In this document: in pieces, positions 1-6,388 of the stretch
Layout: each line of letters opens with the position of its first letter
Numbering within the stretch: the stretch's first letter is position 1
Translations under genes and position numbers: made by a program
The notes under the pieces: model-generated
What the model saw: the letters and a program-made list of their open reading frames with translations, nothing else
Told to the model about the DNA's origin: nothing
The model's database searches: none
Source: Rudaea sp.
Lineage (GTDB): Bacteria; Pseudomonadota; Gammaproteobacteria; Xanthomonadales; Rhodanobacteraceae
Reading direction: 5' to 3'
DNA length: 11,330 nt
NCBI GenBank assembly: GCA_025934455.1
Contig: JAICYA010000030.1
Span: forward strand, 1-11,330

Positions 1-1100
1 ATCTCGTCGGCCGTCGCGGCGACGCGCTTGCTGCGCTCCAGCTCGTCCTTCAGTTGCGAGGAGCTCGCCACGAGCCGGGCCTGCGCGGCGGCGAGATCGC
101 CGCGCACGTCGGCACGCTGGGTCGCGATGCCCTGGTAGACCGGATTGAATGCCACCACGCCGTTCCCTATCGCGCCGGGCAGCGCCGGTGCCGGGGAGTC
201 CTGCGCCTGTTTCATTTGCTGGCGCAAGTCGTCGATCTGATGGCGGGTGCGGACCACGTCCGGATAGCTGTCGGTATAAGTGAGCTTGAGCTGCGCCAGC
301 TTCGCCTGCAGTTGCGCGATCTCGTCGGCGTAGACGCCCGCGCGCGTCTGCGCGATGGCCACCGCCGACTGGCCGGAGAGTTGGCCGCCCAGCGTGGACG
401 CCTTGGAGCCCAGCTCGGCGATGTCGATGCGTGCGGTCTCCATTTCCTGCCGCAACTGCGCGATCCGGGTGTTGGTGTCCACCTGGTTGCCCGGCGCTGC
501 ATCGCCATGGCTCTCAAGGAAGTCCTTGATCTTTTCGCCGGAGGCCTGCAGCTTCTTCGCGTAAGCCTGGACCTGGCTGTTCATGAACTCGTATGCGCTG
601 GTGCTTTCCTTCTGCTTGGAAGCCAGGCTGGCGTCGATGAACAGGCGCGCCATCTCGCGGGTCACGTTGTAGCTGCGCGTGGGATCGGTGTCGGCGTAGG
701 AGATCTGCAGCAGGTCCGGGCGCGGCGCGACGATGGTGGTGTTGGTCTCGATCTGCTTGATGAGGTTCACCTTCTCGAGCGGAGAGGGATTGCTCTTCAA
801 CCAGCCGCCGTCGGCGAGGATCTTGTCCATGATCTCGTGGCTGAAGATCACTTCCTGCGCGATGCCGGCGCGATCGGCCACCTCCGTCGGTGCCGCCAGG
901 CCCTCGGTCAGCGGTTTGATGATGTTGTTTTCCTGCACCAGTACGGTCGTCGACGCTGCGTACTTTTTCGGCCAGAAAAATGCCGCCAGCAGCGCCGCGG
1001 TGGCGATCAGGGCAAACAGCAGCACCAAGGTCGAACGCCGCCGTCGCGCTTCAAGCAGAAAGATTTCTGGCGTTTCGCTACGCGGAATCAATGCATTCAT
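1..1100 (-). CDS. Polysaccharide chain-length determinant (Wzz/GNVR family), 3' end outside window
   Basis: Reading leftward from the ATG at 1100, the frame stays open for 366 codons to the window edge, so the C-terminus is missing. The product is an inner-membrane polysaccharide co-polymerase expected to set EPS chain length. A basic N-terminus (RRRR at 19-22) precedes a hydrophobic membrane segment at about 24-43. A Wzz-like periplasmic stretch follows (around LVQENNIIKPLTEGLA, 54-69), then a long Gln/Ala/Lys-rich coiled-coil region. Near residues 275-295 is a GNVR-type signature, YTDSYPDVVRTRHQIDDL. The second membrane segment, and any fused tyrosine kinase, would lie beyond the edge. It starts 8 bp after the export gene stop, so the two are almost certainly co-transcribed. 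The ribosome-binding site is poor, which suggests coupling. It resembles the chain-length proteins of exosortase A loci, but that subfamily assignment is inferred from memory. Confidence 0.88.
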   Translation of the reverse strand, partial: MNALIPRSETPEIFLLEARRRRSTLVLLFALIATAALLAAFFWPKKYAASTTVLVQENNIIKPLTEGLAAPTEVADRAGIAQEVIFSHEIMDKILADGGWLKSNPSPLEKVNLIKQIETNTTIVAPRPDLLQISYADTDPTRSYNVTREMARLFIDASLASKQKESTSAYEFMNSQVQAYAKKLQASGEKIKDFLESHGDAAPGNQVDTNTRIAQLRQEMETARIDIAELGSKASTLGGQLSGQSAVAIAQTRAGVYADEIAQLQAKLAQLKLTYTDSYPDVVRTRHQIDDLRQQMKQAQDSPAPALPGAIGNGVVAFNPVYQGIATQRADVRGDLAAAQARLVASSSQLKDELERSKRVAATADE

Positions 1101-1108
1101 GACAGGAC

Positions 1109-1723
1109 TCAAAACATGCGCTCGGGCACGGTGATGATGTCGCCGGGCTCGAGCGAGAGGTTAGTGGTGAGGTCGCCTTTCTTCATGATCTTGTCCAGAC
1201 GCACGTCGAACGATTTCGTGCCGCCGTCTTTATTCTTGCGGTACAGCTGCGTGCGATCGCCCCAGGCGAACTCGTTGGGCCCACCCGCCGCGAGTACGGC
1301 GTCGAGCACGGTCATGCCCTGGCGATAGGTGATTGAAATCGGTTGATGCACCGCCCCGGTCACGCGCACACGCGACAGATATTCGATGCTGCGCAGGTCG
1401 GTCATCACCACGGCAACCTGCGGATCGCGGATATACGTGGCGAGGCGCTGCTTCACGTCGGCCGCGACTTCTTCGGGCGTGCGACCGCCGGCAGCCACGT
1501 CGCCGATAAGAGGCAACGAGATCCTGCCGTCCGGCCGTACCGGCACGGTCACGCTAAGATCGGGATTCCTCCAGACCGATACCATCACGCGATCGTCGAC
1601 ACCGATGTGGTACGTCTTAACGGGCAATGGCGCCACGTCTTCGGGCTCGGCGGCGCGCAACGAGCACACGGAGAGGACGGCCAGCGCGGCGATGATTCGA
1701 AGTAGACGCGTTGCGTGCCTCAT
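1109..1723 (-). CDS. Polysaccharide export protein (Wza/EpsE type, Poly_export + SLBB)
   Basis: This 204-residue protein should be the periplasmic/outer-membrane part of an EPS export channel, partnering the Wzz-like protein encoded next. A signal sequence (basic MRHATRLLR, then hydrophobic 10-19) is followed by a Poly_export domain at about 35-110, with the family-typical YHIGVDDRVMVSVWRNPDLS and RPDGRISLPLIGDV. One SLBB-like domain occupies about 118-204, with VTGAVHQP, LDAVLAAGG and LEPGDIITVPERMF. It is short compared with E. coli Wza (about 380 residues) and has a single SLBB, as is usual for the EpsE/XrtA-associated group. The start at 1723 was chosen because its ATG overlaps the epimerase stop as ATGA, and because it places the signal peptide at the N-terminus. 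An 18-codon extension to 1777 has no signal character. Cys20 follows L-S-V, which is a poor lipobox, so lipidation is uncertain. Confidence 0.92.
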   Translation of the reverse strand: MRHATRLLRIIAALAVLSVCSLRAAEPEDVAPLPVKTYHIGVDDRVMVSVWRNPDLSVTVPVRPDGRISLPLIGDVAAGGRTPEEVAADVKQRLATYIRDPQVAVVMTDLRSIEYLSRVRVTGAVHQPISITYRQGMTVLDAVLAAGGPNEFAWGDRTQLYRKNKDGGTKSFDVRLDKIMKKGDLTTNLSLEPGDIITVPERMF

Positions 1724-2757
1724 GCTGCAACGGCCGTCGCGGCCGGCTCCTGATTGCCGTAAAACGCCTGATACCAATCGACGAATCGGCGCACTCCGAT
1801 TTCAACCGGTATCGTCGGTGCATAGCCGACATCGTTGACGAGCTCGTCGACATTGGCCCACGTGTCGGGTACATCGCCCGGCTGCATCGGCTTGAGATTT
1901 TTCACCGCCTTGCGCCCAACGCACTCCTCGATGATTTCGATGTAGCGCATCAACTTGATCGGGCGCTGATTGCCGATGTTGTAGACGCGATACGGTGCCG
2001 ACGACGAACCCGGATTCGGATTGAGCGGATCAAATTTTGCGTCCGGCACAGGTACGCGATCGAGCACGCGCACGATGCCTTCGACGATGTCGTCGATATA
2101 GGTGAAATCGCGCGAATGGTTGCCGTGATTGAACACATCGATCGGCTCGCCAGCGAGGATCTTGCGCGTAAACAGGAACAGCGCCATGTCGGGCCGACCC
2201 CAGGGCCCGTAGACGGTGAAGAAGCGCAGCCCGGCGGTCGGCAGGCCGTACAAATGGCTGTAGGTGTGCGCCATCAATTCGTTCGCCTTCTTCGTGGCAG
2301 CGTACAGGCTGACCGGATGGTCTACCGGATCGCGCACCGAGAATGGCAGCAGGCGATTGGCGCCGTAGACCGAACTCGATGAAGCGTAGACCAGGTTCTC
2401 GATCTGATGATGGCGGCACGCTTCCAGAATATTGATGAAGCCGACCAAATTGCTCTCGACGTACGCGTACGGGTTTTCGATCGAATAGCGCACGCCGGCC
2501 TGCGCCGCAAGGTTGACCACGCGCACCGGTTGTTGGCGCATGAACAAGGTCATGATCGCGCCGCGATCCTCGAGCGAGGCGCGCACGAACGTGAACGCGT
2601 CCCATGCGTTCAGCCGCTCGAGCCGCGCATGCTTCAAGCGCGGATCGTAGTAGGCGTTGAGATTGTCGAGCCCGACGACTTCGTCGCCGCGACGCAGCAG
2701 TCTTTCGCTCAAGGCCGCTCCGATGAATCCGGCGGCGCCGGTAACCAGAATTTTCAT
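1720..2757 (-). CDS. NAD-dependent epimerase, UDP-glucuronate 4-epimerase-like
   Basis: This 345-residue extended short-chain dehydrogenase/reductase probably interconverts UDP-glucuronate and UDP-galacturonate, or a related nucleotide sugar, as an EPS precursor in the cytoplasm. The Rossmann NAD motif GAAGFIG is at 7-13, followed by LDNLNAYYDPRLK at 30-42, typical of the glucuronate epimerase group. The catalytic elements are SSSSVYG at 126-132 and YAATK at 152-156 (Tyr152, Lys156). RFFTVYGPWGRPDMAL at 178-193 is a hallmark of the UDP-glucuronate 4-epimerase/CapI family. The start at 2757 puts the glycine-rich loop at the usual position; a 9-codon upstream extension is not expected. It begins 1 bp after the phosphopantetheinyl transferase stop, and its stop overlaps the export gene start, so it is central to the operon. 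The exact substrate is inferred from family resemblance; UDP-glucose 4-epimerase activity is a less likely alternative. Confidence 0.93.
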   Translation of the reverse strand: MKILVTGAAGFIGAALSERLLRRGDEVVGLDNLNAYYDPRLKHARLERLNAWDAFTFVRASLEDRGAIMTLFMRQQPVRVVNLAAQAGVRYSIENPYAYVESNLVGFINILEACRHHQIENLVYASSSSVYGANRLLPFSVRDPVDHPVSLYAATKKANELMAHTYSHLYGLPTAGLRFFTVYGPWGRPDMALFLFTRKILAGEPIDVFNHGNHSRDFTYIDDIVEGIVRVLDRVPVPDAKFDPLNPNPGSSSAPYRVYNIGNQRPIKLMRYIEIIEECVGRKAVKNLKPMQPGDVPDTWANVDELVNDVGYAPTIPVEIGVRRFVDWYQAFYGNQEPAATAVAA

Positions 2758-2758
2758 G

Positions 2759-3436
2759 TCATCCGCCTGGGCGGTGGAACACAACCGCGGTTATCAACGT
2801 GCTTCCTCGCACTTCGAACCGGCCGTCGATGTCGCCGATCACCTGTGCCAATAGCCGGTTCGATGCGCGCGCGTGGAAACTGCCATCCGGATCGGACCGT
2901 ATCGCCACGTGCTCGAAATCGAATGTGATTCGCGTACTCGGAAAGACCGCCTTGAATACGCTTTCCTTAGCGCTGAATATCATTGCTAGCATGAGGCGAC
3001 GCCCGGCGGGCGCGCACCGACGCAAGCGCTCGAGATCTTCGTCGCTGCAAATGATTGGTGCCACGTCATCGCCAACACTTTCGATTGCGGTCGCATCGAT
3101 GCCAATGCCGGTGCAGCAGCTTTCGCTCGCCACTGCCGCCGCGCAATATCCGCGGCAATGCGTGATGCTGCCGACGATTCCCTGCGGCCACTGCGGCTCG
3201 CGGGTCGGTGCGGGCAACAACGGCCAGCGGTCGAATCCGAACCCCGCCATTGCTTCGTGCGCGCAGGCGCGACCCGCACGAAACTCGTCCTCCCGACGCG
3301 GGTGCATATTTCGGCTGGCGACATAGTCCGCCTCCTCGTCCAGCAGCGGCATGCATTCGTGACGCGGCGAGGCGACGACACTGACGACATCGTCGGGCAA
3401 CAACGCAGCGAGATTGAGCGATTCAATTGCACACAT
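2759..3436 (-). CDS. 4'-phosphopantetheinyl transferase (Sfp/EntD-like)
   Basis: This 225-residue protein should transfer phosphopantetheine from CoA to a serine of a carrier protein. EntD-like motifs appear in order: an arginine-rich RAGRACAHEAM at 53-63, WPQGIVGSITHCRGYCAA at 83-100 (the conserved G-S-hydroxyl-H segment), GIGIDAT at 110-116 (metal-binding Asp114), and FSAKESVFKAVFP at 154-166 (Glu158, Lys162). The length fits EntD/PptT-type enzymes. One oddity is Thr116, where Sfp-type enzymes usually have the second acidic residue of a D-x-E pair. It is the first gene of the EPS operon, 1 bp before the epimerase. No carrier protein is present in the window. Exosortase A loci often include an acyl carrier protein and acyl-CoA ligase, so a carrier at the unseen end of the locus is a plausible partner, but this is inference. 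The ribosome-binding site at 3436 is weak. Confidence 0.9.
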   Translation of the reverse strand: MCAIESLNLAALLPDDVVSVVASPRHECMPLLDEEADYVASRNMHPRREDEFRAGRACAHEAMAGFGFDRWPLLPAPTREPQWPQGIVGSITHCRGYCAAAVASESCCTGIGIDATAIESVGDDVAPIICSDEDLERLRRCAPAGRRLMLAMIFSAKESVFKAVFPSTRITFDFEHVAIRSDPDGSFHARASNRLLAQVIGDIDGRFEVRGSTLITAVVFHRPGG

Positions 3437-3522
3437 GCGGCAACGCTAGTCGAACACGTCGCACTTGTTCGGTGCGTTTGGGCACATATCCTTGCGACAC
3501 GAGGATGCCCGCAGGCGCTGAG

Positions 3523-3553
3523 TATTTATTTCACTCGCGCCTATTTCTTTCAC
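3523..3553. repeat. Pair of near-identical 12-bp direct repeats in the divergent spacer
   Basis: TATTTATTTCAC at 3523-3534 and TATTTCTTTCAC at 3542-3553 match at 11 of 12 positions and start 19 bp apart. They are distinctly AT-rich against the GC-rich surroundings. They lie between the divergent phosphopantetheinyl transferase and Crp-like genes, 57-87 bp upstream of the -24 element at 3610. They could be a regulator or IHF-type site. The function is inferred only. Confidence 0.4.
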
Positions 3554-3608
3554 CGACGCGATGCGCGCGGCTAGTGTGCGAACGGTGCAAAACGTGCTGG
3601 CGAAGACT

Positions 3609-3624
3609 CGGCACGAACCTTGCG
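3609..3624 (+). promoter_or_regulatory. Sigma-54 (RpoN) -24/-12 promoter for the Crp-like gene
   Basis: The sequence CGGCACGAACCTTGCG matches the sigma-54 consensus TGGCACG-N4-TTGC at every core position except the leading T. The invariant GG (3610-3611) and GC (3622-3623) have exact -24/-12 spacing. Transcription should start near 3635, leaving a leader of about 100 nt before the ATG at 3737. An activator binding upstream would be required; the sigma-54 activator encoded downstream in this window is the obvious candidate. Confidence 0.82.
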
Positions 3625-3723
3625 TGATGGTCGCAAAACAACGGCCGTCTCGACGCCAAATCAGCCTCGCATTCGGACCTCACGGCACCCCATTCGGGGG
3701 TGCTGCGCAACATCGGGCACACC

Positions 3724-3730
3724 AAGGAGA
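3724..3730 (+). promoter_or_regulatory. Strong Shine-Dalgarno fixing the Crp-like start
   Basis: AAGGAGA ends 6 nt before the ATG at 3737. This decides the start against an in-frame upstream ATG at 3620, which lies between the -24/-12 elements and therefore could not be on the sigma-54 transcript. Confidence 0.85.
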
Positions 3731-3736
3731 TTCATC

Positions 3737-4528
3737 ATGTCGACCCACCCCCTGCAAAATCGCCTACTCGGCGCCCTCCCACCGCGCGATCTAGCAAGGA
3801 TATTGCCCCGCATGGAGCGCGTCGAACTACCGCGCGGCAAGGTGCTGCACGAATCCGGCTGTCGCCTTGGTCACGCGTATTTTCCGACCACGGCGATCGT
3901 GTCGATGTTGTACGTGATGAAAGACGGTGCGACGGCCGAAATCGCTGCCGTGGGTAGCGAAGGCCTTATCGGTGTCGGCTTATTCATGGGCGGTGGTTCG
4001 ACGACACACAGCGCCGTGGTACAGAACGGCGGCGAAGGCTATCGCATCAAGGCAAATTTGTTTTTCGAGGAATGCAGCCGCAGCGGGGCCACGCTGCAGC
4101 TGATGCTGTTGTACGCGCAGGCACTGCTCGTGCAAACCTCGCAGGTCGCCGTGTGCAACTGCCATCATTCGCTCGATCAGCAAGTGTGCCGCTGGTTGCT
4201 GCTGTACCTCGATCGCCTCGAATCGAACGAGATCGTTGTGACCCAGGAAATGATCGCGCATATGCTCGGCGTGCGCCGCGAGGGCGTGACGGTGGTTGCG
4301 TGCAAGCTGCAAATGGCGGGTCTCATTCGCTACAGGCGCGGCCGCATCGTGGTGATCGATCGCGCCGGACTCGAACGTCGCGCTTGCGAGTGCTACTCCG
4401 TGGTCAAGCATGAGTACGATCGTCTGCTGCCGTCGTCATACGTACCATCCAGCGAGGCGCCGGCAATAGCGCCGGTCAGACACACCTTCGTTGCGCCCGA
4501 ACCGTTCGCGTGGCGCCATTGCGCCTGA
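3737..4528 (+). CDS. Crp/Fnr-family transcriptional regulator
   Basis: This 263-residue regulator has an N-terminal cyclic-nucleotide-binding-like beta-roll at about 5-125, including FPTTAIVSMLYVMKDG and AEIAAVGSEGLIGV. A dimerisation helix covers about 120-150, and a Crp-type winged helix-turn-helix about 151-212 (VTQEMIAHMLGVRREGVT, then LQMAGLIRYRRGRIVVID). The canonical phosphate-binding cassette of true cAMP receptors (GE...RSA) is absent, and there is no Fnr-like N-terminal cysteine cluster, so the ligand cannot be predicted. A Pro/Ala-rich tail of about 30 residues follows the DNA-binding domain. The start is fixed by AAGGAGA. Expression appears sigma-54-dependent from the promoter at 3609-3624. 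It is transcribed divergently from the EPS operon, so it is a natural candidate to regulate that operon; this is inference. Confidence 0.92.
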   Translation: MSTHPLQNRLLGALPPRDLARILPRMERVELPRGKVLHESGCRLGHAYFPTTAIVSMLYVMKDGATAEIAAVGSEGLIGVGLFMGGGSTTHSAVVQNGGEGYRIKANLFFEECSRSGATLQLMLLYAQALLVQTSQVAVCNCHHSLDQQVCRWLLLYLDRLESNEIVVTQEMIAHMLGVRREGVTVVACKLQMAGLIRYRRGRIVVIDRAGLERRACECYSVVKHEYDRLLPSSYVPSSEAPAIAPVRHTFVAPEPFAWRHCA

Positions 4529-4533
4529 GGTTG

Positions 4534-4576
4534 TTGCAAAATGCACGCTGCGGTTACCGCGTTTTTGCAAAATGCA
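4534..4576. repeat. 12-bp perfect direct repeat, possible regulator-binding pair
   Basis: TTGCAAAATGCA occurs at 4534-4545 and again at 4565-4576, identical and 31 bp apart, about three helical turns. Each copy contains TGCA-AAA-TGCA, which is itself dyad-symmetric. Same-face spacing of two palindromes is typical of paired activator or repressor sites. They lie just after the Crp-like gene and about 240-280 bp upstream of the candidate -24 element at 4816. This suggests an enhancer for the downstream sigma-54 activator gene, by inference. Confidence 0.5.
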
Positions 4577-4612
4577 GGGTCGATTTCGCTGTTCGACCCG
4601 GAAAACGTTTCC
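4577..4612. other. Hairpin plus adjoining 13-bp palindrome after the Crp-like gene
   Basis: GGGTCGA (4577-4583) pairs with TCGACCC (4593-4599) across a 9-nt loop. It abuts GGAAAACGTTTCC (4600-4612), which has 5-bp arms around ACG. A pyrimidine-rich but not T-only stretch follows. The hairpin could terminate the Crp-like transcript weakly; the palindrome could be an operator. No strong intrinsic terminator is present. Confidence 0.35.
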
Positions 4613-4813
4613 ATTTCTCTCGCGCCGGCGCTGCCTAACATCCGTCGCATAGGCTCTGCCCAGCGCAGAAACGGTGCGTGCTAGACATGGCGATCCTCGG
4701 ATCACGTCCAGCACAATGACGGGTCGATTCCAATACTGTGAATCTGAATCGATGTCATGAATCCTGCGGCGTAGTGCGTCGTCGTTCGCGCCTCCATCTC
4801 ACGGTCTTGCGCA

Positions 4814-4830
4814 TTGGCGCAGTTAATGCA
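4814..4830 (+). promoter_or_regulatory. Candidate sigma-54 promoter upstream of the activator gene
   Basis: TTGGCGCAGTTAATGCA has GG (4816-4817) and GC (4828-4829) at the exact -24/-12 distance, and matches the consensus except for A-to-G, G-to-A and T-to-A changes. It would give a start near 4841, with a leader of about 115-155 nt. It is weaker than the elements at 3609 and 7630. In the rest of this roughly 420-bp spacer I see no gene and no clear sigma-70 promoter. Confidence 0.4.
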
Positions 4831-4995
4831 GCAAACGAATTTGATACCGCACACGCTCGACAGCGACATGCACGACTGCATGGACGAATCTGGCGTCGAC
4901 GTTGAGGGAATTCCTTTCCTGCGGAGTCACTCCCTGCTTTTGTTCGCGTGACCCTAATGTCCAGTTCGCTACGAAAGGATGCACCGACGCGGAAA

Positions 4996-6384
4996 ATGAG
5001 CCTGCAGGAGCCCGTAGGCAATGTTCTGATCGTCGACGATAATGCGGAATTCCAGCGCGCAGCCCGCTATCTGGCGCAACTTCACCACTGCGAGGCCTCA
5101 CAGGCGCTTACGTTGCGCGACGCGCGGCGGTTAACTCAGGACCAGCATTTCGATCTGACGATGATCGATTTGAATTTGCCGGACGGCAACGGGCTCGACT
5201 TGCTCGACGAAATCAATGCGAACGCGCACGGCACGATTGCGATCGTCACCGGGTGTCCGTCGGTCGAATCCGCGGCGCGGGCGGTGAACTCGCCGGTCGG
5301 CCTTTATCTGGTCAAGCCGCTCGGTCCGGACGTCATGATCAAGCTGCTTGAGGCAGCGCACGCACGCGCGCAACTGCGCCAGCCCGCACACGCTGCACCG
5401 AATCTCGGCGAGATGATCGGGCATGCGCCTGTGATGCGCGACATGTTCGAACACATCCGCCGCGTCGCTCCGCTCAATGTCAGTGTGCTGATGCGCGGCG
5501 AAAGCGGCACCGGCAAGGAACTCGTGGCGCGCGCGATCCATCACCTGAGCGGTCGCCAGGGCCGATTCGTGCCGGTTAATTGCGGAGCGATCACAAGCGA
5601 ACTCGCGGGCAGTCAATTATTCGGGCACGAGCGCGGCTCGTTCACGGGCGCGCTGCAGACGCATGCCGGCTACTTCGAGCAGGCCGAAGGCGGGACGTTG
5701 TTTCTCGACGAGATTACCGAGATGCCGCTCGCACTTCAGGTCTACCTGCTGCGCGCCCTCGAAAGCCGCTCGCTGACGCGCGTCGGCGGATCGAGCGAGA
5801 TCCCGGTCGACGTGCGCGTGATCGCGGCGACGAACATCGATCCGCAGCGTGCGATTCGTGCCGGCACACTGCGCTCCGACCTGTACTATCGACTGGTCGA
5901 ATTCCCGCTCGTCGTGCCGACGCTCAGCAAACGCAGCGGCGACATCCCGGTGCTCGCGCAATATTTTCTCGACAACCTTAACGCGCGCTACGGCACGCAC
6001 AAGGTCTTCTCTGCGCAAATGCAGCGCGAGTTTGTGGCGCAAGCGTGGCCCGGCAACGTGCGCGAACTGCGGCACGCCGTACTGCGCAACTACATCCTCG
6101 CCAATGACGACACCATCGAGCCGCATGCTGAGCTGCTGCCGGCGCAACGAGCAGACGGTAACGATTTCGTGAATTTTCACGTTGGCATGTCGTTCGACGA
6201 TATCGAACACGCGATGCTGTTAAAGACACTCGCCTTCCATCACAACAACAAGCGCCAGGCGGCACTAACACTCGGCATCACGCCAAAGACGATCTACAAC
6301 CGCCTGCTGCGCTATCGCGAACTCGGACTGATCGGCGACGAATTGGTCGGCGAGACCGAAGATAACGAGCAGTCTGCATCGTAA
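4996..6384 (+). CDS. Sigma-54-dependent response regulator (receiver-AAA+-Fis HTH, NtrC class)
   Basis: This is an enhancer-binding protein that remodels RNA polymerase-sigma-54 by ATP hydrolysis. Numbered from the ATG at 4996 (462 residues), the receiver domain spans about 8-122 with acidic pair Asp14-Asp15, phospho-acceptor Asp58 (MIDLNLPDGNG), Thr85 and Lys107. The AAA+ domain spans about 140-375: Walker A GESGTGKE at 168-175, sigma-54 contact loop GSFTGA at 214-219 (usually GAFTGA), Walker B GGTLFLDE, and arginine-finger segment LRSDLYYRL. The Fis-type helix-turn-helix is at about 415-445 (NNKRQAALTLGITPKTIYNRL). All phosphotransfer residues are intact, so a histidine kinase elsewhere is expected. 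The start is uncertain: GTG 4948 and ATG 4957 are in frame, and none has a good Shine-Dalgarno. I prefer 4996 because the receiver then begins at the usual distance. It may be the exosortase-locus regulator PrsR or a relative, but this is not established. Confidence 0.92.
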   Translation: MSLQEPVGNVLIVDDNAEFQRAARYLAQLHHCEASQALTLRDARRLTQDQHFDLTMIDLNLPDGNGLDLLDEINANAHGTIAIVTGCPSVESAARAVNSPVGLYLVKPLGPDVMIKLLEAAHARAQLRQPAHAAPNLGEMIGHAPVMRDMFEHIRRVAPLNVSVLMRGESGTGKELVARAIHHLSGRQGRFVPVNCGAITSELAGSQLFGHERGSFTGALQTHAGYFEQAEGGTLFLDEITEMPLALQVYLLRALESRSLTRVGGSSEIPVDVRVIAATNIDPQRAIRAGTLRSDLYYRLVEFPLVVPTLSKRSGDIPVLAQYFLDNLNARYGTHKVFSAQMQREFVAQAWPGNVRELRHAVLRNYILANDDTIEPHAELLPAQRADGNDFVNFHVGMSFDDIEHAMLLKTLAFHHNNKRQAALTLGITPKTIYNRLLRYRELGLIGDELVGETEDNEQSAS

Positions 6385-6388
6385 ACGC

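Noticed and set aside
54..1328. Plus-strand 424-codon open frame
   Set aside because: It runs antisense across the chain-length and export genes, whose minus-strand products have clear family motifs. The translated product is low-complexity and Arg/Leu/Asp-rich, typical of an antisense shadow in GC-rich DNA.
3480..3495. GGGCACATATCCTTGC resembling a sigma-54 promoter
   Set aside because: The GG and GC are 13 rather than 12 positions apart, and this spacing is not tolerated. The element at 3609 is a far better match.
3633..3646. Minus-strand GG-N10-GC that could drive the EPS operon
   Set aside because: Spacing and the TTGC half are right, but the -24 half reads GGCCGT instead of GGCACG. It also overlaps the plus-strand promoter region. 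It is too weak to annotate.
4393..4714. Minus-strand frames of 85-92 codons overlapping the Crp-like 3' end and spacer
   Set aside because: They have no ribosome-binding site or motif, and they pass through the direct repeats and hairpin, which look regulatory.
5617..6210. Minus-strand frame antisense to the sigma-54 activator
   Set aside because: It lies wholly within the AAA+ and HTH coding region and has no domain of its own.
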